Source: Zhengitettix transpicula (lineage: Eukaryota; Arthropoda; Insecta; Orthoptera; Tetrigidae). From it: a stretch of DNA of 64,000 nt. The DNA is taken from assembly GCA_037074705.1 (NCBI GenBank), contig CM073590.1, positions 161,198,746-161,262,745 on the forward strand, read 5' to 3'. Position 1 is the first letter of the stretch. Each line of letters begins with the position of its first letter. Below the pieces are notes generated by a model. That model saw only the letters and a program-made list of their open reading frames with translations, did not search any database and was not told the DNA's origin. Positions 1 to 12,756 of the stretch are shown here, one piece after another. The position numbers and the translations under genes were made by a program.

Positions 1-599
1 GAAAATCTTCTCAAGTTTGCCCTTCCATGAGCTTTTATACAGATTATATTTCCAAAAACATGTCGCAGGATATAGCTTTGTCTTTGTATTTTTATTCCGT
101 ACAATTTTCTAGTTTGCAACGTGGATTTTTTATTTTCTAGGAGAATTATTGTCTATGTTTAAATAAACTGTTGATTTTCTAATGTAAATAAACGGGAATA
201 AAAGCAACCATAGAGAACTGGTTACATGACAGGGATTTCTATAATACACTGAATTTTTCTTCTATAATAAAGGTGGCGTTCTAAAGACTAAAATCTTTCA
301 ATAAATCATTTACTAGTGTTTATACTTTCTCTATCCAGAACAGGAGCGTACTTATTCCCGTTGTTGAATTATTTTAAGTTTTAATCAATTAGCTACGAAA
401 TTGAATTTCTTTATTCAATTACCTGAAAATGCACTATTTACGATTTTACCACCAATTACTTCAATAAAGTGAAAAAAATTATGTCTGACTGACAATAATT
501 CAGACAAAAAAAGTGATAATATAAATACCACACAACGTTTCTGGAATACTTGTAACGAAAATAACTTTTCACAATTACTCAAATTTTATTTCTGAACAC
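1..599. other. AT-rich intergenic DNA, nothing recognised
   Basis: No ORF of note, no repeat shared with the rest of the window and no RNA gene were seen. Confidence 0.5.
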
Positions 600-1115
600 G
601 AACAACCATTAGCATCTATTCGACAGACCGGCCCTGAAAAGATTTTACTGCGAAACATCGCAGCAACGCTACTTTGTGGCTATAAAAATCAACACCCTCC
701 AGCTGGATGACAACGCCTCGTTGACGCTTTTGCGAATTAAGCAAGCCAAAGAGCCGTCGTCTACCTCGTAAACACATTAAAGTCCTCAAAAAAAGAAGCC
801 GTCCGGGGAGTGTCAGCTGCTAGCCTTCCTAATTAGAATGCCTCATTAAGCAAAGAGCAGATGGCTTACGCGTCACGTCTCCCTTTCGTGGCTTCAAATA
901 GTTCCTCTGCCTCGACCCGTCCACCCCAACAGAACTGAACGTTCAGTTCGCGCATTTTTATTCAGAAGACATTACGGTCCGTTGGGAACGAGCTGCCGTT
1001 TTGACGAATCGTAAAAAGCAGCTGTTATTTGTCTCAGGGCTGGAATTAGTTGCTCCAACGAGAAAGCCCATCAGAATCAGTTCGTCGATCTGAATAACAG
1101 CCCCTGGTGAGTTAG
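600..1115. promoter_or_regulatory. GC-richer island, candidate conserved regulatory element
   Basis: This block of about 500 bp stands out from its AT-rich surroundings by GC and CpG content and has no long ORF on either strand. It contains homeodomain-type cores (CTAATTAG near 830, CATTAAG near 844) and E-box cores (CAGCTG near 820 and 1019). Near 1020-1100 the words GCTGTTATT and AATAACAGC form an inverted pair. Such clustering is typical of developmental enhancers in insects. The call is inference from composition and motif words only; degraded mobile DNA or an unrecognised exon is equally possible. Confidence 0.25.
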
Positions 1116-3365
1116 GAATCAGCATAAGAGTATTATGTCTAGGAGAGTTTAGGATTCAGAAGTATGTGTAATATTCATTGGAAATCTAAGTCCCTGAATA
1201 CGGAAAATAAGAACTTGTATTTTGGGAAATGTTGGAGATTTAAGTGTAGACCCTTTTAGTCAGAGCTTAGAAATAGTTCTCCCAAGTTCAATTTCATGAC
1301 GACGATGAACTCATTTTTTTGTTTACAGTTTGGACTAACATAAGGAATAGATTTGTTCACATTATAACTTCTCGAACAGAGAGCGAGACATTTCAGGCAT
1401 CCAACCCATAAAACATACACATTGCATGGTTGAGAAAAAAAATTCTTAGTAAGTACATAGGTAGAACATTACAAACTTGTTACACAAGCGAATGAACGTC
1501 GACTGCAACATCCCCTAATGCAAGCGGAAGTAGAACAGACTCGCAACATCCTCCCACAGATCTCACGATTATAACGTTTTGCTGTCGACAGTTCAACGCC
1601 GATGACAGACATATCGAGAATAAATAATTCCAAATCTTAATCACGAATCACTATCCTGTTCACCATTTATCTTGATTTTCTATTAACGTATAATAAATTT
1701 ATTACAAAAATTATGATTTGGGTGTAGTTCTAAGAAGCAACAGAAAAACCTAATGGTGAATACTATATATAAACAATCCTATAAATAAATCATATAAATA
1801 AACTATGAACGTACAAAAATTGGAAAGAAAAGCTGTTAGCAGCTCAACAGACAACTCCAGGCACCCTTTAAACTCATGCTAGTTCTGTTTATTCTGAACC
1901 AATTGTTTAGCTTCTACGGATAATTTAATAAAATGTTTTCTGATTACAAAAAGGGCAGTCGTTGGGCAAACGCACACCTATTCGGCTAATAACTGCTGAA
2001 TAGTCTTCACTTGATGACAGTGTACGAGTCAATCTCGAAACTATATGTTTTAAGCCCGGGTTGTAGTCAGGAAATTTTTTAATCGACCTTTTTATTCAAA
2101 AATCTGCATTTTCTAATGCCTTTATATTAGGGCTAAAGCAACTAATTTTATATAATACCAACATCAAAATAGGAATTTTCTAAATATGAAATTATGAGAT
2201 TAATAAAAAAGGAACCATTATTACGTACAAAGCTATTTAATAATAGCTTTTAAAAATTAATTCCTCTACGAAATCCAGAATATCAAGCAGTGTTTTGTAA
2301 TTAAGAAAAGAATATTTACTCAAACGTACATTATATATATATATATTAATATTCTTATGTTCACATAACGATACCAATTTAACGAAACATTAAAAAATCG
2401 AACGAGTTTCGCGTAGAAAAGGGCAGTATAATCCGAGGAAATATGATTTTTAAAATTTGTTGTTAAAATTAAGTCAGTACGCAAAAAAATTAATCTTTAC
2501 TGTATCGAAAAATTTAAATCTTAAATATGTTAAGATAATTCTAATTATATAATTACTTATAAAAGTGTCGTTATTCCTTTATTTGATAGAAACGAATTTT
2601 GAGTGCGATTATGGTTAAGTGCCTTGCCATAAAAAAGATGAAGATTTGAACTGATACTTATTGCCTACATACCTAATCGGAAGTCTATAAAAATAAATAA
2701 CTTGCCCATCTCGTGGATCTATTATTTTTCAAGTGTAGGACAGATCTTTTAGTAATTTATGTTTAACGTAATAAAGTGAAATACACCTTATTTTTATAAA
2801 ACGTTGTCCAGTATATTTTCAATCAATCGAAACTACCATGTAGTAACATACAATACATGTATATAATGTTGAGTCCACTTTCCATGATAAACTATTCGAG
2901 GTTTTAATTGTAAACACAAAAACATTACTACTTAAAGTAAAATATTTATCGCCGCATATATTAGTTATTTTGTTGACTTCTATAATTTTATAATGTTAAA
3001 ACGGGAACAGCTACTATATGTTACTATATTACGTTTCAAAAGGTTAGTAATGACGATAAACAACCAGAAAATTACCGGGAATGCAGAGATTGAGATGGTG
3101 GCAGTGTTTCACAGGTATTTTTTGATCACCGTTAAAAAGATTTGTCGTGCAATAAGAATGAAAAATTATTTTAACCGTCTAATAAGAAGCAGGGCAGAAA
3201 GTACACAGACATTTCCTGAAGTGACTGTACTGATCTTCAGATACGAAACAATCAATCTACACGAGTTTAAAACTACAATTAACAAGAAAAACGACGAAAT
3301 TGCGTTAAATTATTAAACATAGGTATTTATTAAAATTAAATGATTTACGTCTGATTGAAAATAAT
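1116..3365. other. AT-rich intergenic DNA with a short TA repeat
   Basis: No recognisable gene. A (TA)8 tract lies at 2332-2347. The 107-codon ORF at 2993-3316 has no recognisable domain and AT-driven composition, and was not called. Confidence 0.5.
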
Positions 3366-3533
3366 GAATAAGAAAGATAGCCAATTCAGACAAAAATGAA
3401 TGAGTTTTGTTAACTGACAAGTGCAGTTGTGTAGCTCTCGGCTCATCTTCGCACCTGACGAAAGGCACAAAGATCCCAGAAACGTTGTGTGATACTTATT
3501 ACTTTTTGTCAGAATTGCCTATCTTTCTTATTC
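3366..3533. repeat. Fold-back element with central CTGANGA...GAAAC motif
   Basis: Arms of 31 bp (3366-3396 and 3503-3533) are inverted copies with two mismatches. Between them, at about 3452-3490, is CACCTGACGAAAGG followed by CAGAAACGTTGTG. The same central words recur at 6909 and 30700 with partial flanks, so this is a dispersed family. No protein is encoded; the small ORFs crossing it are incidental. Mobilisation mechanism unknown. Confidence 0.7.
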
Positions 3534-5064
3534 AAGAGTATTTATTACTGGAGTCTGCCAAGAAGCTGCACGTAACTGTCCAACAAAACAAATAAACTCC
3601 GCTTTGTTGCTGTACTACTATTAGGTAGTTCACAGACTTTACGATACAAAAGAGAATCAGGAATGAAACGAATGAGCCGTCCTTGTGAACGAAATCCGAA
3701 GGGGATACTTCGTGGGCGAAACTCGAGGAAAGACAACACAAATAAGTTGTTCAGAAAACTGTGAAAACCTCGAGCGTATTGATTGAATTGCGACCAGTAT
3801 AGGAAGTGTGAAGCAATATGCGGACACGCAAAAATGCACCACCTACGCACGTAAATGCCACCGCCCACGTCTGAAGGTCGCTAGATCTAGATACAAACAA
3901 GGACGGAGACTTGCTCCGTTTCGACACTGCCGCTCGAAATCCTAAATGGAACCCATCAACCTTAACACCACGGTGAGCGGTACAAGTTGCCTTAACTTTA
4001 GTGTGTTTGATGAAACAGCTTGGCCTTGGATACGCAGAACTAGCATTGATTTTTCACTGGTGCAACACCTGAACTCTAGCACCTTTCACCGACAAATTTA
4101 AAGGTGAGGAGTACTAAAGTGAAGGGATCACAGAGCGGTTGTCCTGACTTGAAACAATTACCTATTTTCATTAATAATGTAAATACTATGCGATAACCGT
4201 AAAGGCCTGCGATAATGGAACGAAGATTTTCCTGGTGTATACAGTGGTTGAAATCGCACCAAAAAAAATATTGACGTTTCGATATCTGTGCACATTTTAT
4301 CGACAAATACGTCTGGTTGGAATTCCAAGAAGATTCATCCATCATATTCTGAATACATTAAGTGTAAGAAAAATGGAAAGAAAATTAAAGCGGCAGGTAG
4401 GCACTATCATCATTCTATAAAGGTCAAACGTTTCATGTAATGGAAAAACAAAAATTGTCGCTAGAGGCGCTTGCTTCGACAGAAGTTCTACTAGACCACA
4501 GTATTATCCTAAGTGCCCATTTTTGTTCTCGTTCGCTCTGAATAATAATGTATAATGATTTTGCTGCAGCAAATTGTAAGTTCTCTTTATACAGCTTGAG
4601 ATAGTTGATAAATAATGCTAAACAAACCGGTAACTGTCATAGGACGTAGTCCATGACAATAACTTATTTTTTGGACATCTCGTTTCAACAAATCCATAAT
4701 ATATTATTCATTTAAAACTGCAACATTAATTCAAATCTGTGAATTTGAATAATTTATGTAACTATGTTATTGAAAGTTTACATTTCTAATTTATTGTATA
4801 AATTTTACTAATACATGTTGCCGTTCCAAAATTGTGTTCGAAACGTCGTAATATTGTAACTATTTTTTTATTTTAGTTGAATAAATTGACAGTTATTCTC
4901 TTTATTTGTTAAATTATAATTGTCATATTAACTTAATTATTTAGGAAAATATCCTAACGAATTAATAATTAAATTCTCTCGTTGAAGTATTTGTTTTAAT
5001 ATATCTTATGTCGTCGATGTGTGTAAAAAAGGGAAGGCCTGGGGGAGCGGAACTCTTTAAAGAT
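3534..5064. other. Intergenic DNA, no gene recognised
   Basis: Overlapping short ORFs on both strands at 3545-3868 and 4076-4420 show no domain and lie in mixed-composition sequence. No repeat boundary could be fixed. Confidence 0.4.
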
Positions 5065-5118
5065 AAATTCTCTCAGGTAGAATCTTACGAGAGAAATAAT
5101 GTAAATAATCCTACCAAC

Positions 5119-5352
5119 AGTACCCAATGCCCGACCTACCTAATACAGGTTTTTCTAGGGTTTTCCCTGCATTACTATTAGGAGAATGCCGGGTCGGATC
5201 CTTAAACTATAGCCCGGGGGCCCCAGTTAACCGTTGGCTACCTTCCTCTACCCTTCCGCATCCCCCCTTTCAAATCCCTTCCTATGCTATTAAAGGGGAG
5301 TTGCCACCATGTGGATTACCCTCATGTAGCCTGTTACCCTAAAAAAAAAAAA
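5119..5352 (+). mobile_element. Family A retroposon, 5'-truncated copy ending in poly(A)
   Basis: This copy runs from CAATGCCCGACCTACC through the family's conserved 3' part (TATGCTATTAAAGGGGAG, then CCTCATGTAGCCTGTTACCC) into a run of A ending at 5352. Lacking the 5' half and keeping a 3' poly(A) is the signature of target-primed reverse transcription. It abuts a second, more diverged copy that resumes at 5353, so it seems to have inserted into that older copy. It is non-coding; the 71-codon ORF inside is shared with other copies by homology, not by visible selection. Confidence 0.85.
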
Positions 5353-5716
5353 GATGTATTCTTCTCACTCCACTTTTGAATTAAGGATTCCATAAGCGTT
5401 TTGAGAGGTTTATGCTCCGAGGTCGAAGACGATGGACGAACGGCAAGAATTTTTCACCTTTCCCATTGGAACAGAGGGTTAGCTGCTATCGAGAATCCGG
5501 CTAACCTGATAGGTTACCTGGGGTTTGCCCTGCATCATTTTTAGACGAATTCCAGGTACGTTCCTTAAAGTATTGCATTGGGGCCCTAGTTAACCGTTGT
5601 CTGACTTGTTCTCCGATCGGCATAGCTCCTTTCAAACCCCTTCCTATGCTATTAAAGGGGAGAAACCACTATGCAGATGACCCTAATGTAGACTGTCTAC
5701 CCCAAACAAAACAAAA
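5353..5716 (+). mobile_element. Family A retroposon, older diverged copy
   Basis: The copy starts with a degenerate version of the family's middle (TTGAATTAAGGATTCCATAA), passes through the same landmarks as other copies (CATTGGAACAG, CCTGCATCATTTTTAGACGA, TATGCTATTAAAGGGGAG) and ends in CTACCCCAAACAAAACAAAA. Its 5' end may continue at about 5065-5118, left of the inserted younger copy, where TTCTCTC...GTAGAATCTTA resembles the full-length 5' region at 24.6 kb. Confidence 0.75.
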
Positions 5717-6852
5717 CAGTATGTAAAATTGTTGTTTCGTTAAACGTGGTTTGACTCTTAAGTGGCCAGATTTATGTTTATTCCATTGAAGAACCGTCAA
5801 AAATTGTCTATTTATTGAAATTTTGAAAAATGATCTATCATACTGGTGGTCTTCAAATCATTTTGATTTTTAAAACAAAGATGTGTATAATTAAGCCCTT
5901 CCTGAATTAAACGAAGACACAACGATTGTATGGAGTTCGGAGTGGTTCGTTTCCAATACAAAAATATCAATAAATTAAATATATGTATTTCACTTACATT
6001 ATACACACTCGCGTGATGGTAGGCTCTTATCGTCCATCCGGAAGTTCGTGATCGAAGCCATTAAAGAATTATAACGAAAGAGTTTGTACAAGATGAGGTT
6101 TCGGAAAGTGCTTACCTTTCAATATTCTCACTCGAAACATTTTTCCATAACATAAAATATGAAACACAAAACATGCCTATTTCACTCGACATGCAATGTT
6201 AAGTCAATTTGTAGTTTTAAAGTAATTATTTATACATTATCTGTATCCTAAGCAATTATATTTACAACAGTATCTATCGTGCCAATTACTAAGCTACAAC
6301 ATTTTTGACAGCTATGTTTCTCAAACTCACCGTAATAAACTTCAAAATATAAATGAAATATTGCACACAATTAGAGACGGCCGCAGTTATTGCTCTCGTT
6401 ATCATATTAGCACAATTTAGACCACTAACTTATACCAGAACTAAATTTTAAAAAATTGATTCCCAACATCAGACCTAAAAACTGAGGCAGTCAACATATA
6501 CTATTACACTAGATAACCACAGCCGTCGATCACGTTGCTCAGTGAACCTGGGTTGAAGATTGATGGGACTAGGGGAAAGTGATCGCTATTCAAAAATTTC
6601 TAATTACAAAATGGCTTCCAAATCGGACAAATTATGTGACACCAAAATTTTCCCTAAAAATGTTCACGCGCTTAAAATCGTTCTCCAAAAACTTTTCTGT
6701 TAAACACTACAGTAAATTGTAAGTTACATTGATTATATTACATTGAAGTGAACAATTAAACAGTTATGTGAAAAGCATTGTCGAGTAAAAAAGATCGAGA
6801 CAAATCGGAAATTATGAATTATTTTGGTTCATTACGGAAAAAAACAGTGGTT
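5717..6852. other. AT-rich intergenic DNA, nothing recognised
   Basis: No coding or repeat homology to the rest of the window was seen. Confidence 0.4.
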
Positions 6853-6970
6853 TGTCAACTGTAATTCTGGGGTTGTGTCGCTCCTGGCTTTCGTGCTTTT
6901 TGCAAACATCTGAAGAAAGTTACAAGTATCCCAGAAACTTTGTGTGGTATTTAAATTTGTCTGTATTTGG
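6853..6970 (+). repeat. Partial copy of the 3.4-kb fold-back family
   Basis: It contains TGTCAACTGTAATTCTGG, then ACATCTGAAGAAAGTTAC, then ATCCCAGAAACTTTGTGTGG, in the same order and spacing as 3407-3495. The outer arms are not well preserved. Confidence 0.6.
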
Positions 6971-8520
6971 TTATTTCATCTAATTATTTTATACAGACTT
7001 CTTATATTCTCATTACGTCTAAAAATGTAATATTTGAATCATCATGACGATCTGCTGTCACGATCACATTATATCACCTGAAAATTATTCACGTTCGAAT
7101 AACCTCCCGCACTCACGTTTAGTTACCAACATAACACCTCAAACAATCTAAAGAGTTAAAAAAAAAAGTTTTTTCTTATAACAAGTAACGGAGTTTCTTA
7201 AATTGTTCAAATCGTTGATTTTTACAAGACACGGATTTATTTACAACCATAGTTATTCGGACGAATAGAAAACTAGATTTGGTATAATCCTCAGCACACG
7301 TTTATTGTATAACCCCGTCAGAAAATTAATTATATATATCTGCCCCTCCCAGATTGAGAAATACAAACTATTCGCCTAGTTAAGTTTCACTTTAAATCGG
7401 GATTTTCTGGGTCGTTTCAGAATAAACGATTTATGTACAGTACAAAAAAAATCCGCACTCTGATCTAGAGGTTTACAGAATATTTCCCCGAGTACAAAGA
7501 AACCTTTTAAGTGGAAGACACTGTAAATATTACATAAAGCAATCTACCAATGATATGGAAACGAATGTAAAACAAAATTGTATGACACACGTTTCGAAGC
7601 TTAGACACAAGTCGTTTAACACTTGATCAATGTGATGTCCCAATTCAATTTCATGCCATATTCCGTAAGAACACTTCCTTAAATAAAATAAGTGGAAAAG
7701 TTTTTTCCGCCGAAATCAAGTGAAGCAATGTCGAGGATGTGAGTTCGATTGAAAAATATAAACTTTTTCTACTTTTATGTTTCCTAGCAGATAATAATGA
7801 AAAATTTATCCGCTTGAATATAAATTCATATCAAGGAGGTCTTTCAACGATTATGCAAAACTACATTTTTTGCGTATTTTATTAAAATAGAGAAATGAGA
7901 ATTTTTAAAGGATCAGGCTCTGTTTTTCAATTAAATCAAAGAAACGTTACGTTTGCAATATCTACATTTAAAAAGTTCCCAGAAATAAGCTGCAGTTGTC
8001 GTCACTAACTTCAATTGGGATGTCCTCACAAATCCGAATTAAGAATGAAAAGATAATATTAGTCAGAAAAAGCTGCACGAGCATATATGCCCAATAAATT
8101 ACCACATTTGTTAGTGAGTCGATAATGGGAATCAATCTTTCAATTAATTGTTTCATTGTCAGTAAACAGACGTACGGTAGCGTTTCTCAAAGAGAATGCC
8201 GCGACATAATATGTCTAGATGCAAATTCCTTTTATTAATTAATAATACATCAAACTGAAATTTTATTGAGGAAAATGAATAACTGATTTCCTTTTCAAAA
8301 ATCCTAACATTAAAATCAAACATTCTGAATTTGATGAGTTTCAATTTTAGCGAGAGATAAATACCCAAAGTTATCTAAAACCAAAATAAATATTTTACAT
8401 TTTATTTGAATAATTTAGAGATTCGTTGGATGAACACTGTATTTTTAGTATTTTTCATTTTTTTATATTTGCTGTAAAAATTTGAATTTCACATAGCATA
8501 TATAAGTATAAATAATAATG
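6971..8520. other. AT-rich intergenic DNA, nothing recognised
   Basis: Two short minus ORFs (7968-8156, 8159-8368) carry no recognisable domain. Confidence 0.4.
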
Positions 8521-8960
8521 TATTTCTTTTTTATTTAGAAATTTTTTCCTATACTACGTGTGTTGGAAATGGGTCACCATGGTAAAAATGAATGATAAAC
8601 ATTGCACTAGGGTATGCACCAACTGTTCTTGCCACGTCCTGCCACAATGATCGCAAAATACTGGAAAGATATGGCTTTTTATCGGATAGTAGTTGCACAT
8701 TGGCCCCATGGGCAAGAATGCGATGGAGATTTGCCAGCAGCACCGGAGGCTGCAGGAATGCAAGGTGTGGACTGTTGAGTCACTGGCACTTGCCCACGTA
8801 CGCGTGATCGAGAGTGAATGAGTTGTCGGCGTTGACCCCTTCAACACTCGGCCTGCTTTTGTCGGTGCCCCCCCTTGTTCACGTACCCTTTAGCTCTCAG
8901 CTCCCAGCGCAAGTACTGCTTTCACATATCATTAAAATGTACAATAGCAGCAACTTTGGG
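8521..8960. other. GC-rich block of unknown nature
   Basis: About 400 bp with GC well above its flanks and overlapping ORFs in three frames (minus 8549-8743 and 8554-8847, plus 8592-8807). None resembles a protein I know, and competing frames on both strands argue against a real exon. It could be a fragment of an unrecognised mobile element or a CpG-rich functional element. Confidence 0.3.
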
Positions 8961-10519
8961 GAGAGCGAGTTAACAAAAAAATAGTCCTTCTACCCATTCA
9001 GTTAGATGCATATTTAAATACAGTACTACCTTGCGTAAATCATCTGCAGGTGCTACTCCGAGACCGGTGCGTACTAGAAGCCTCATTCCTTTACGAAAGC
9101 AGTTATGATTGTGAATTACTGTCATATGAGGACTACAAGATTAGTTACTACTGAAAACATGTGTATACATATATTAACAAAGACGTTACTCTTTGAACAA
9201 CCACAATTTCCCATTAATTTACATCCCCCACCCCAATCTGCTTCCTTCAAATTTCGAAATGCCTCAAAAATAGAGAAAAATAGTTAAACATGCAACGTGA
9301 CTTATTTTCACAACGATAAATTAATTATTACTCTTCTTATTAAATTGCTACAGTATAATAATATAAGATTTTATTATTTACCAGAAAGTGGAAGTCATGA
9401 ATAAGTATATTACCACACTGAGAGTTGATCTCTCTTGATAAAGTAGTTCCTACAAATAATAAACTAGGTTTTAGACTTATTTACTCATGAAATGAAAATT
9501 TCAAATAAAAAAACTTTAATTGAAAAAAATAATTGTATTTCAAGTGTATGAAATAAATGAGATATCTTAGTTTCAAAACTTGACCTTGTCAATCAATTTT
9601 TGTTTAACACTTTTCGAACTCTGAAACGGAAAATTCAGCAGGAATGTTTATCGACTTTTATGCAATAAAATATTGAAAAATATATTTAAAATCGCTCGTG
9701 TATTCTATTTTTTTTAAGATAAACTATGATTGAGAAAACCTTGGTTTTCCAGTAACAAGTATTTTTTTCGGTAAGTAAGCAATGAAACCTTTTAATTGGC
9801 GGTTGGGTAAGTTGGCGTGTAGATAAATAGGAAGGTTAACGTTCCGAGTACAAAGTTAACTTATGTGAGAACCTAACATCAATAATAATAACAGACAAAA
9901 TGAAGTGTGGTATTCATATTATCACTTTATTTGTTGTTGTTTTTTGTTATTTGATCTAAGTAGTATAATTTTAACACACAGAACCCATATTTTAATTTCA
10001 ATCATTTATTTAGCAATGGTAGATACAACAAAAAAGAAGTCACTACGTGAACTTTGTGTAGATTAATAATGCCTTTGGAAGGTGAGTTATCACAAACCGA
10101 TAATAAACTTGTCTATTCGACACGCTTTCACCCGCAGGCAAGCTTTATTGAAGCTTCGCTACTCTTGTTATGCTATATTGCTCTCATCTAAATTAATCCA
10201 TGTATTTTAGTATTGAGAAAAATTGTATAAATGACGCATAATCATGCAGAGGTTTCAATAAATCTCTGTTTATAATTACACCTATTAGTATTACACGTTT
10301 CTATTTCGATGACGTCTCGGACTGATGAATAAAGAAATAAGAAATTATATTGCAGTTTCCCTTCAGTTATAGTTTTTCACGAAGAAAAAAGAAAACTGCT
10401 CGACGTCTTACCACAACTACAATGCCCGAAAAACAATCATAAACTAAATTAAATGTTACTTTTTATTTTTCCAACACAGCAAGTATGGAGAGAAGTATGT
10501 AAATGAATCAGGGTACGAG
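8961..10519. other. AT-rich intergenic DNA, nothing recognised
   Basis: No long ORF, repeat boundary or RNA gene was found. Confidence 0.4.
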
Positions 10520-10625
10520 GCCAAGTTCTCTCATTTGTAAAGTGCATGAGTGTGAACTGATAAGCAACTGATAAGCCGCGAAAGCACTTTATTCGCAAAT
10601 TTTACGGCAGTGGAAAAGATCACCG
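10520..10625. promoter_or_regulatory. Paired GATA-type sites, candidate regulatory element
   Basis: CTGATAAG occurs twice within about 20 bp (AACTGATAAGCAACTGATAA), matching the consensus WGATAR of GATA factors. It is followed by the AT-hox-like CTTTATTCGC. The pairing is the only support; no gene it could serve is visible nearby. Confidence 0.2.
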
Positions 10626-11354
10626 AATATTCTACATCGAATACTTTGCTGTACTGTAAAAAGTAAAATTAAATTATATGGATTTCTTCGTATACTTAGG
10701 TCAAATATACTTATTATTAATGGTCAGGAAAGTAGTTGATTGAATTAGTTCTCATTCATATACTGATATAAATAAGAAATAAAATGTCAAAAGCATATTT
10801 ATATCGATTACACGCGTTCTGTCAAGTTTATGGGTTGCAGGCATGCATTAAACTATTGTTGCAACTCTTGCTCTCCAAACTTGTCCTTAAAGTTTGTGAC
10901 AGTAATGCGACTTACAACCAGTTAACGTCAACAATAATTGATATGTATAATGACATTATTCCAAGAATACTTCTGCTTCAAACAAATTATTTACAAGATT
11001 ATAAATCCCTTGAGTTTAAGTCAGAAGTCCCTATGACTAATTAAAAAATAAATTGTTGGTTTCCGTATTGGAAAGATATGCGCATACTTTGTTATAAGGT
11101 TCTTCAGTTGAGTCAGTGTTAACCAACCTTTTTGTTACCATGCCCCACCTAGGTCTTTCTAATGTCTCCCCCATCCCGCATGTAACATAACTCTTTATAT
11201 TAAAAAATTATATTATCTAATGAAGCCTAATTTCAACGTGTGTATAACGGTTCTTCTATAGTACTAATTCTGTGCATAAACAAAGTAATAGTTTATATTA
11301 ATTTGAGATGGCTAAACCTATTGCCCATTCGAGCTTTTGTTGATATTAAGTTCT
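10626..11354. other. Intergenic DNA, nothing recognised
   Basis: An 86-codon plus ORF (10784-11044) has no identifiable domain. A pyrimidine-rich, low-CpG stretch near 11130-11180 resembles degraded mobile DNA, but no family was recognised. Confidence 0.35.
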
Positions 11355-11506
11355 TACTTCCGAAAGGCTTCTCGGGTTTCCACCCGGGGTTATCTCAGTA
11401 TACAGCGACGTTTCAATGGATAGCTCTTCCATCTTCTTCCCGGCTAAAGAGATGGCCCGCGTGGAAAAAAGCTTTTTTGAATTATATTCACCGGGAAAGC
11501 TTTCGA
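11355..11506. repeat. Fold-back element with central motif (minus orientation)
   Basis: Outer arms begin CGAAAGGCTTCTCGGG on the left and end CCGGGAAAGCTTTCG on the right, an imperfect inverted pair. Between them, read on the minus strand, GGAAGAGCTATCCATTGAAACGTCG carries the same ...GAAACGT core as the elements at 3.4 and 14.0 kb. No protein is encoded. Confidence 0.5.
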
Positions 11507-12617
11507 TCTCTAGAAAGTTCTTATTTCATTGAACACGCCGAGACTAGACTACAGAAGACATCCACTTAGCGCATGCCATAGCAATACAGTACGAACAATT
11601 TCTTCACTATACATAGTAAACAATACAATAGTCTCTGAGTACATCGTAGTTTGTATTACTCCAATCTTTGAAGTGTGCTACCAAACTTAGCAAATTGAGA
11701 TATCCACAATTTTTCCTTGTATAAGTTAAATAAATAGCAGTTTTTAAATTCCGGGCGAGCTTATTTTCCAATTGCCCCCTGTGTGGAAAAACTGAGTTAA
11801 GTAGTTTGACAAATATACTAACCCATTTACGGCATTCAGGTTGTAGACTGAAGGGGTTTAGGCCACAGCTATGATGGGCTCAGCACAAACTCATTATACG
11901 GAAAGCGGAAACTACCCGGCTTATGGGTCCGCAGCAAAGGCACGCGGAAATTTTATCTCTCCTTCCTTTATTGCATCCGGGAAGAACACAACGGTGGTGG
12001 AATAGATGCCTTCTCCAATATCCACTTCGTTAAAGTAAACCTCTTTACAGCTGCACTGAGAAACAAAGACCGGCACACACTACGTAAACAAACGATTAGA
12101 TAATAGTAGTACCTCTCAATCACAACTCATAGTTTACTAGCCAAACAATTTGTCGGGTTTTCTTCAGTAAATGAATCAAATAATACAACGTTCCGTAATA
12201 CGAAGTAACGAGAAAATGCACTATAAATGGTAAAGTTACGAAGAATTCATTATAAACGCGAGGCAATAGTTTACGATATGCATTGCTTTTCTTGACCCGT
12301 ACTCGCTGCGACTTGGCCTACGAGTTATTACAAAATTTGTCCTATCGTAAGCAGCAAGGGAAAGTGCCATAAAATATCAAGATAAATTCTATAGTAGAGC
12401 GAGTATTTAGTATTCCGTAAAGGGTCAAAAACGTTTACACATACCACCGGGGCAATATAGAATTTAACCACCAGGGCTAACAAACGTGCTCACTTGCTTC
12501 TAGTAACAATTGTTCACGAAAATTCCAAATGCCTAAAATCGTAAATTATTAATACCTACCAAACTATACATGCATATTAATTGTATTTTCAACACGTGAG
12601 TCGAGAAACTAAAACGT
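11507..12617. other. Intergenic DNA, nothing recognised
   Basis: Mixed composition with several moderately CpG-rich patches (11860-12000, 12290-12350). No ORF or repeat match was found. Confidence 0.35.
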
Positions 12618-12756
12618 TAAACATGGGATATAGGTCCCATTTAGATGTAAAAAACCGAAGCATTATTTTAGAGTCAATCCCTGAAAGGGTGGTATGGGTT
12701 TTGAACGGATTAATGAACATTTCAACATCGAAAATGGGACCCAAACCCACTTAAAA
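12618..12756. mobile_element. Short inverted-repeat (MITE-like) element
   Basis: The left arm at about 12621-12647 (ATGGGATATAGGTCCCATTT) and right arm at about 12731-12752 (AATGGGACCCAAACCCAC) are inverted relatives, with about 85 bp between. TTAA lies just outside both arms, as expected for piggyBac-type target sites, but the outer ends do not match perfectly. There is no coding capacity. Confidence 0.5.
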
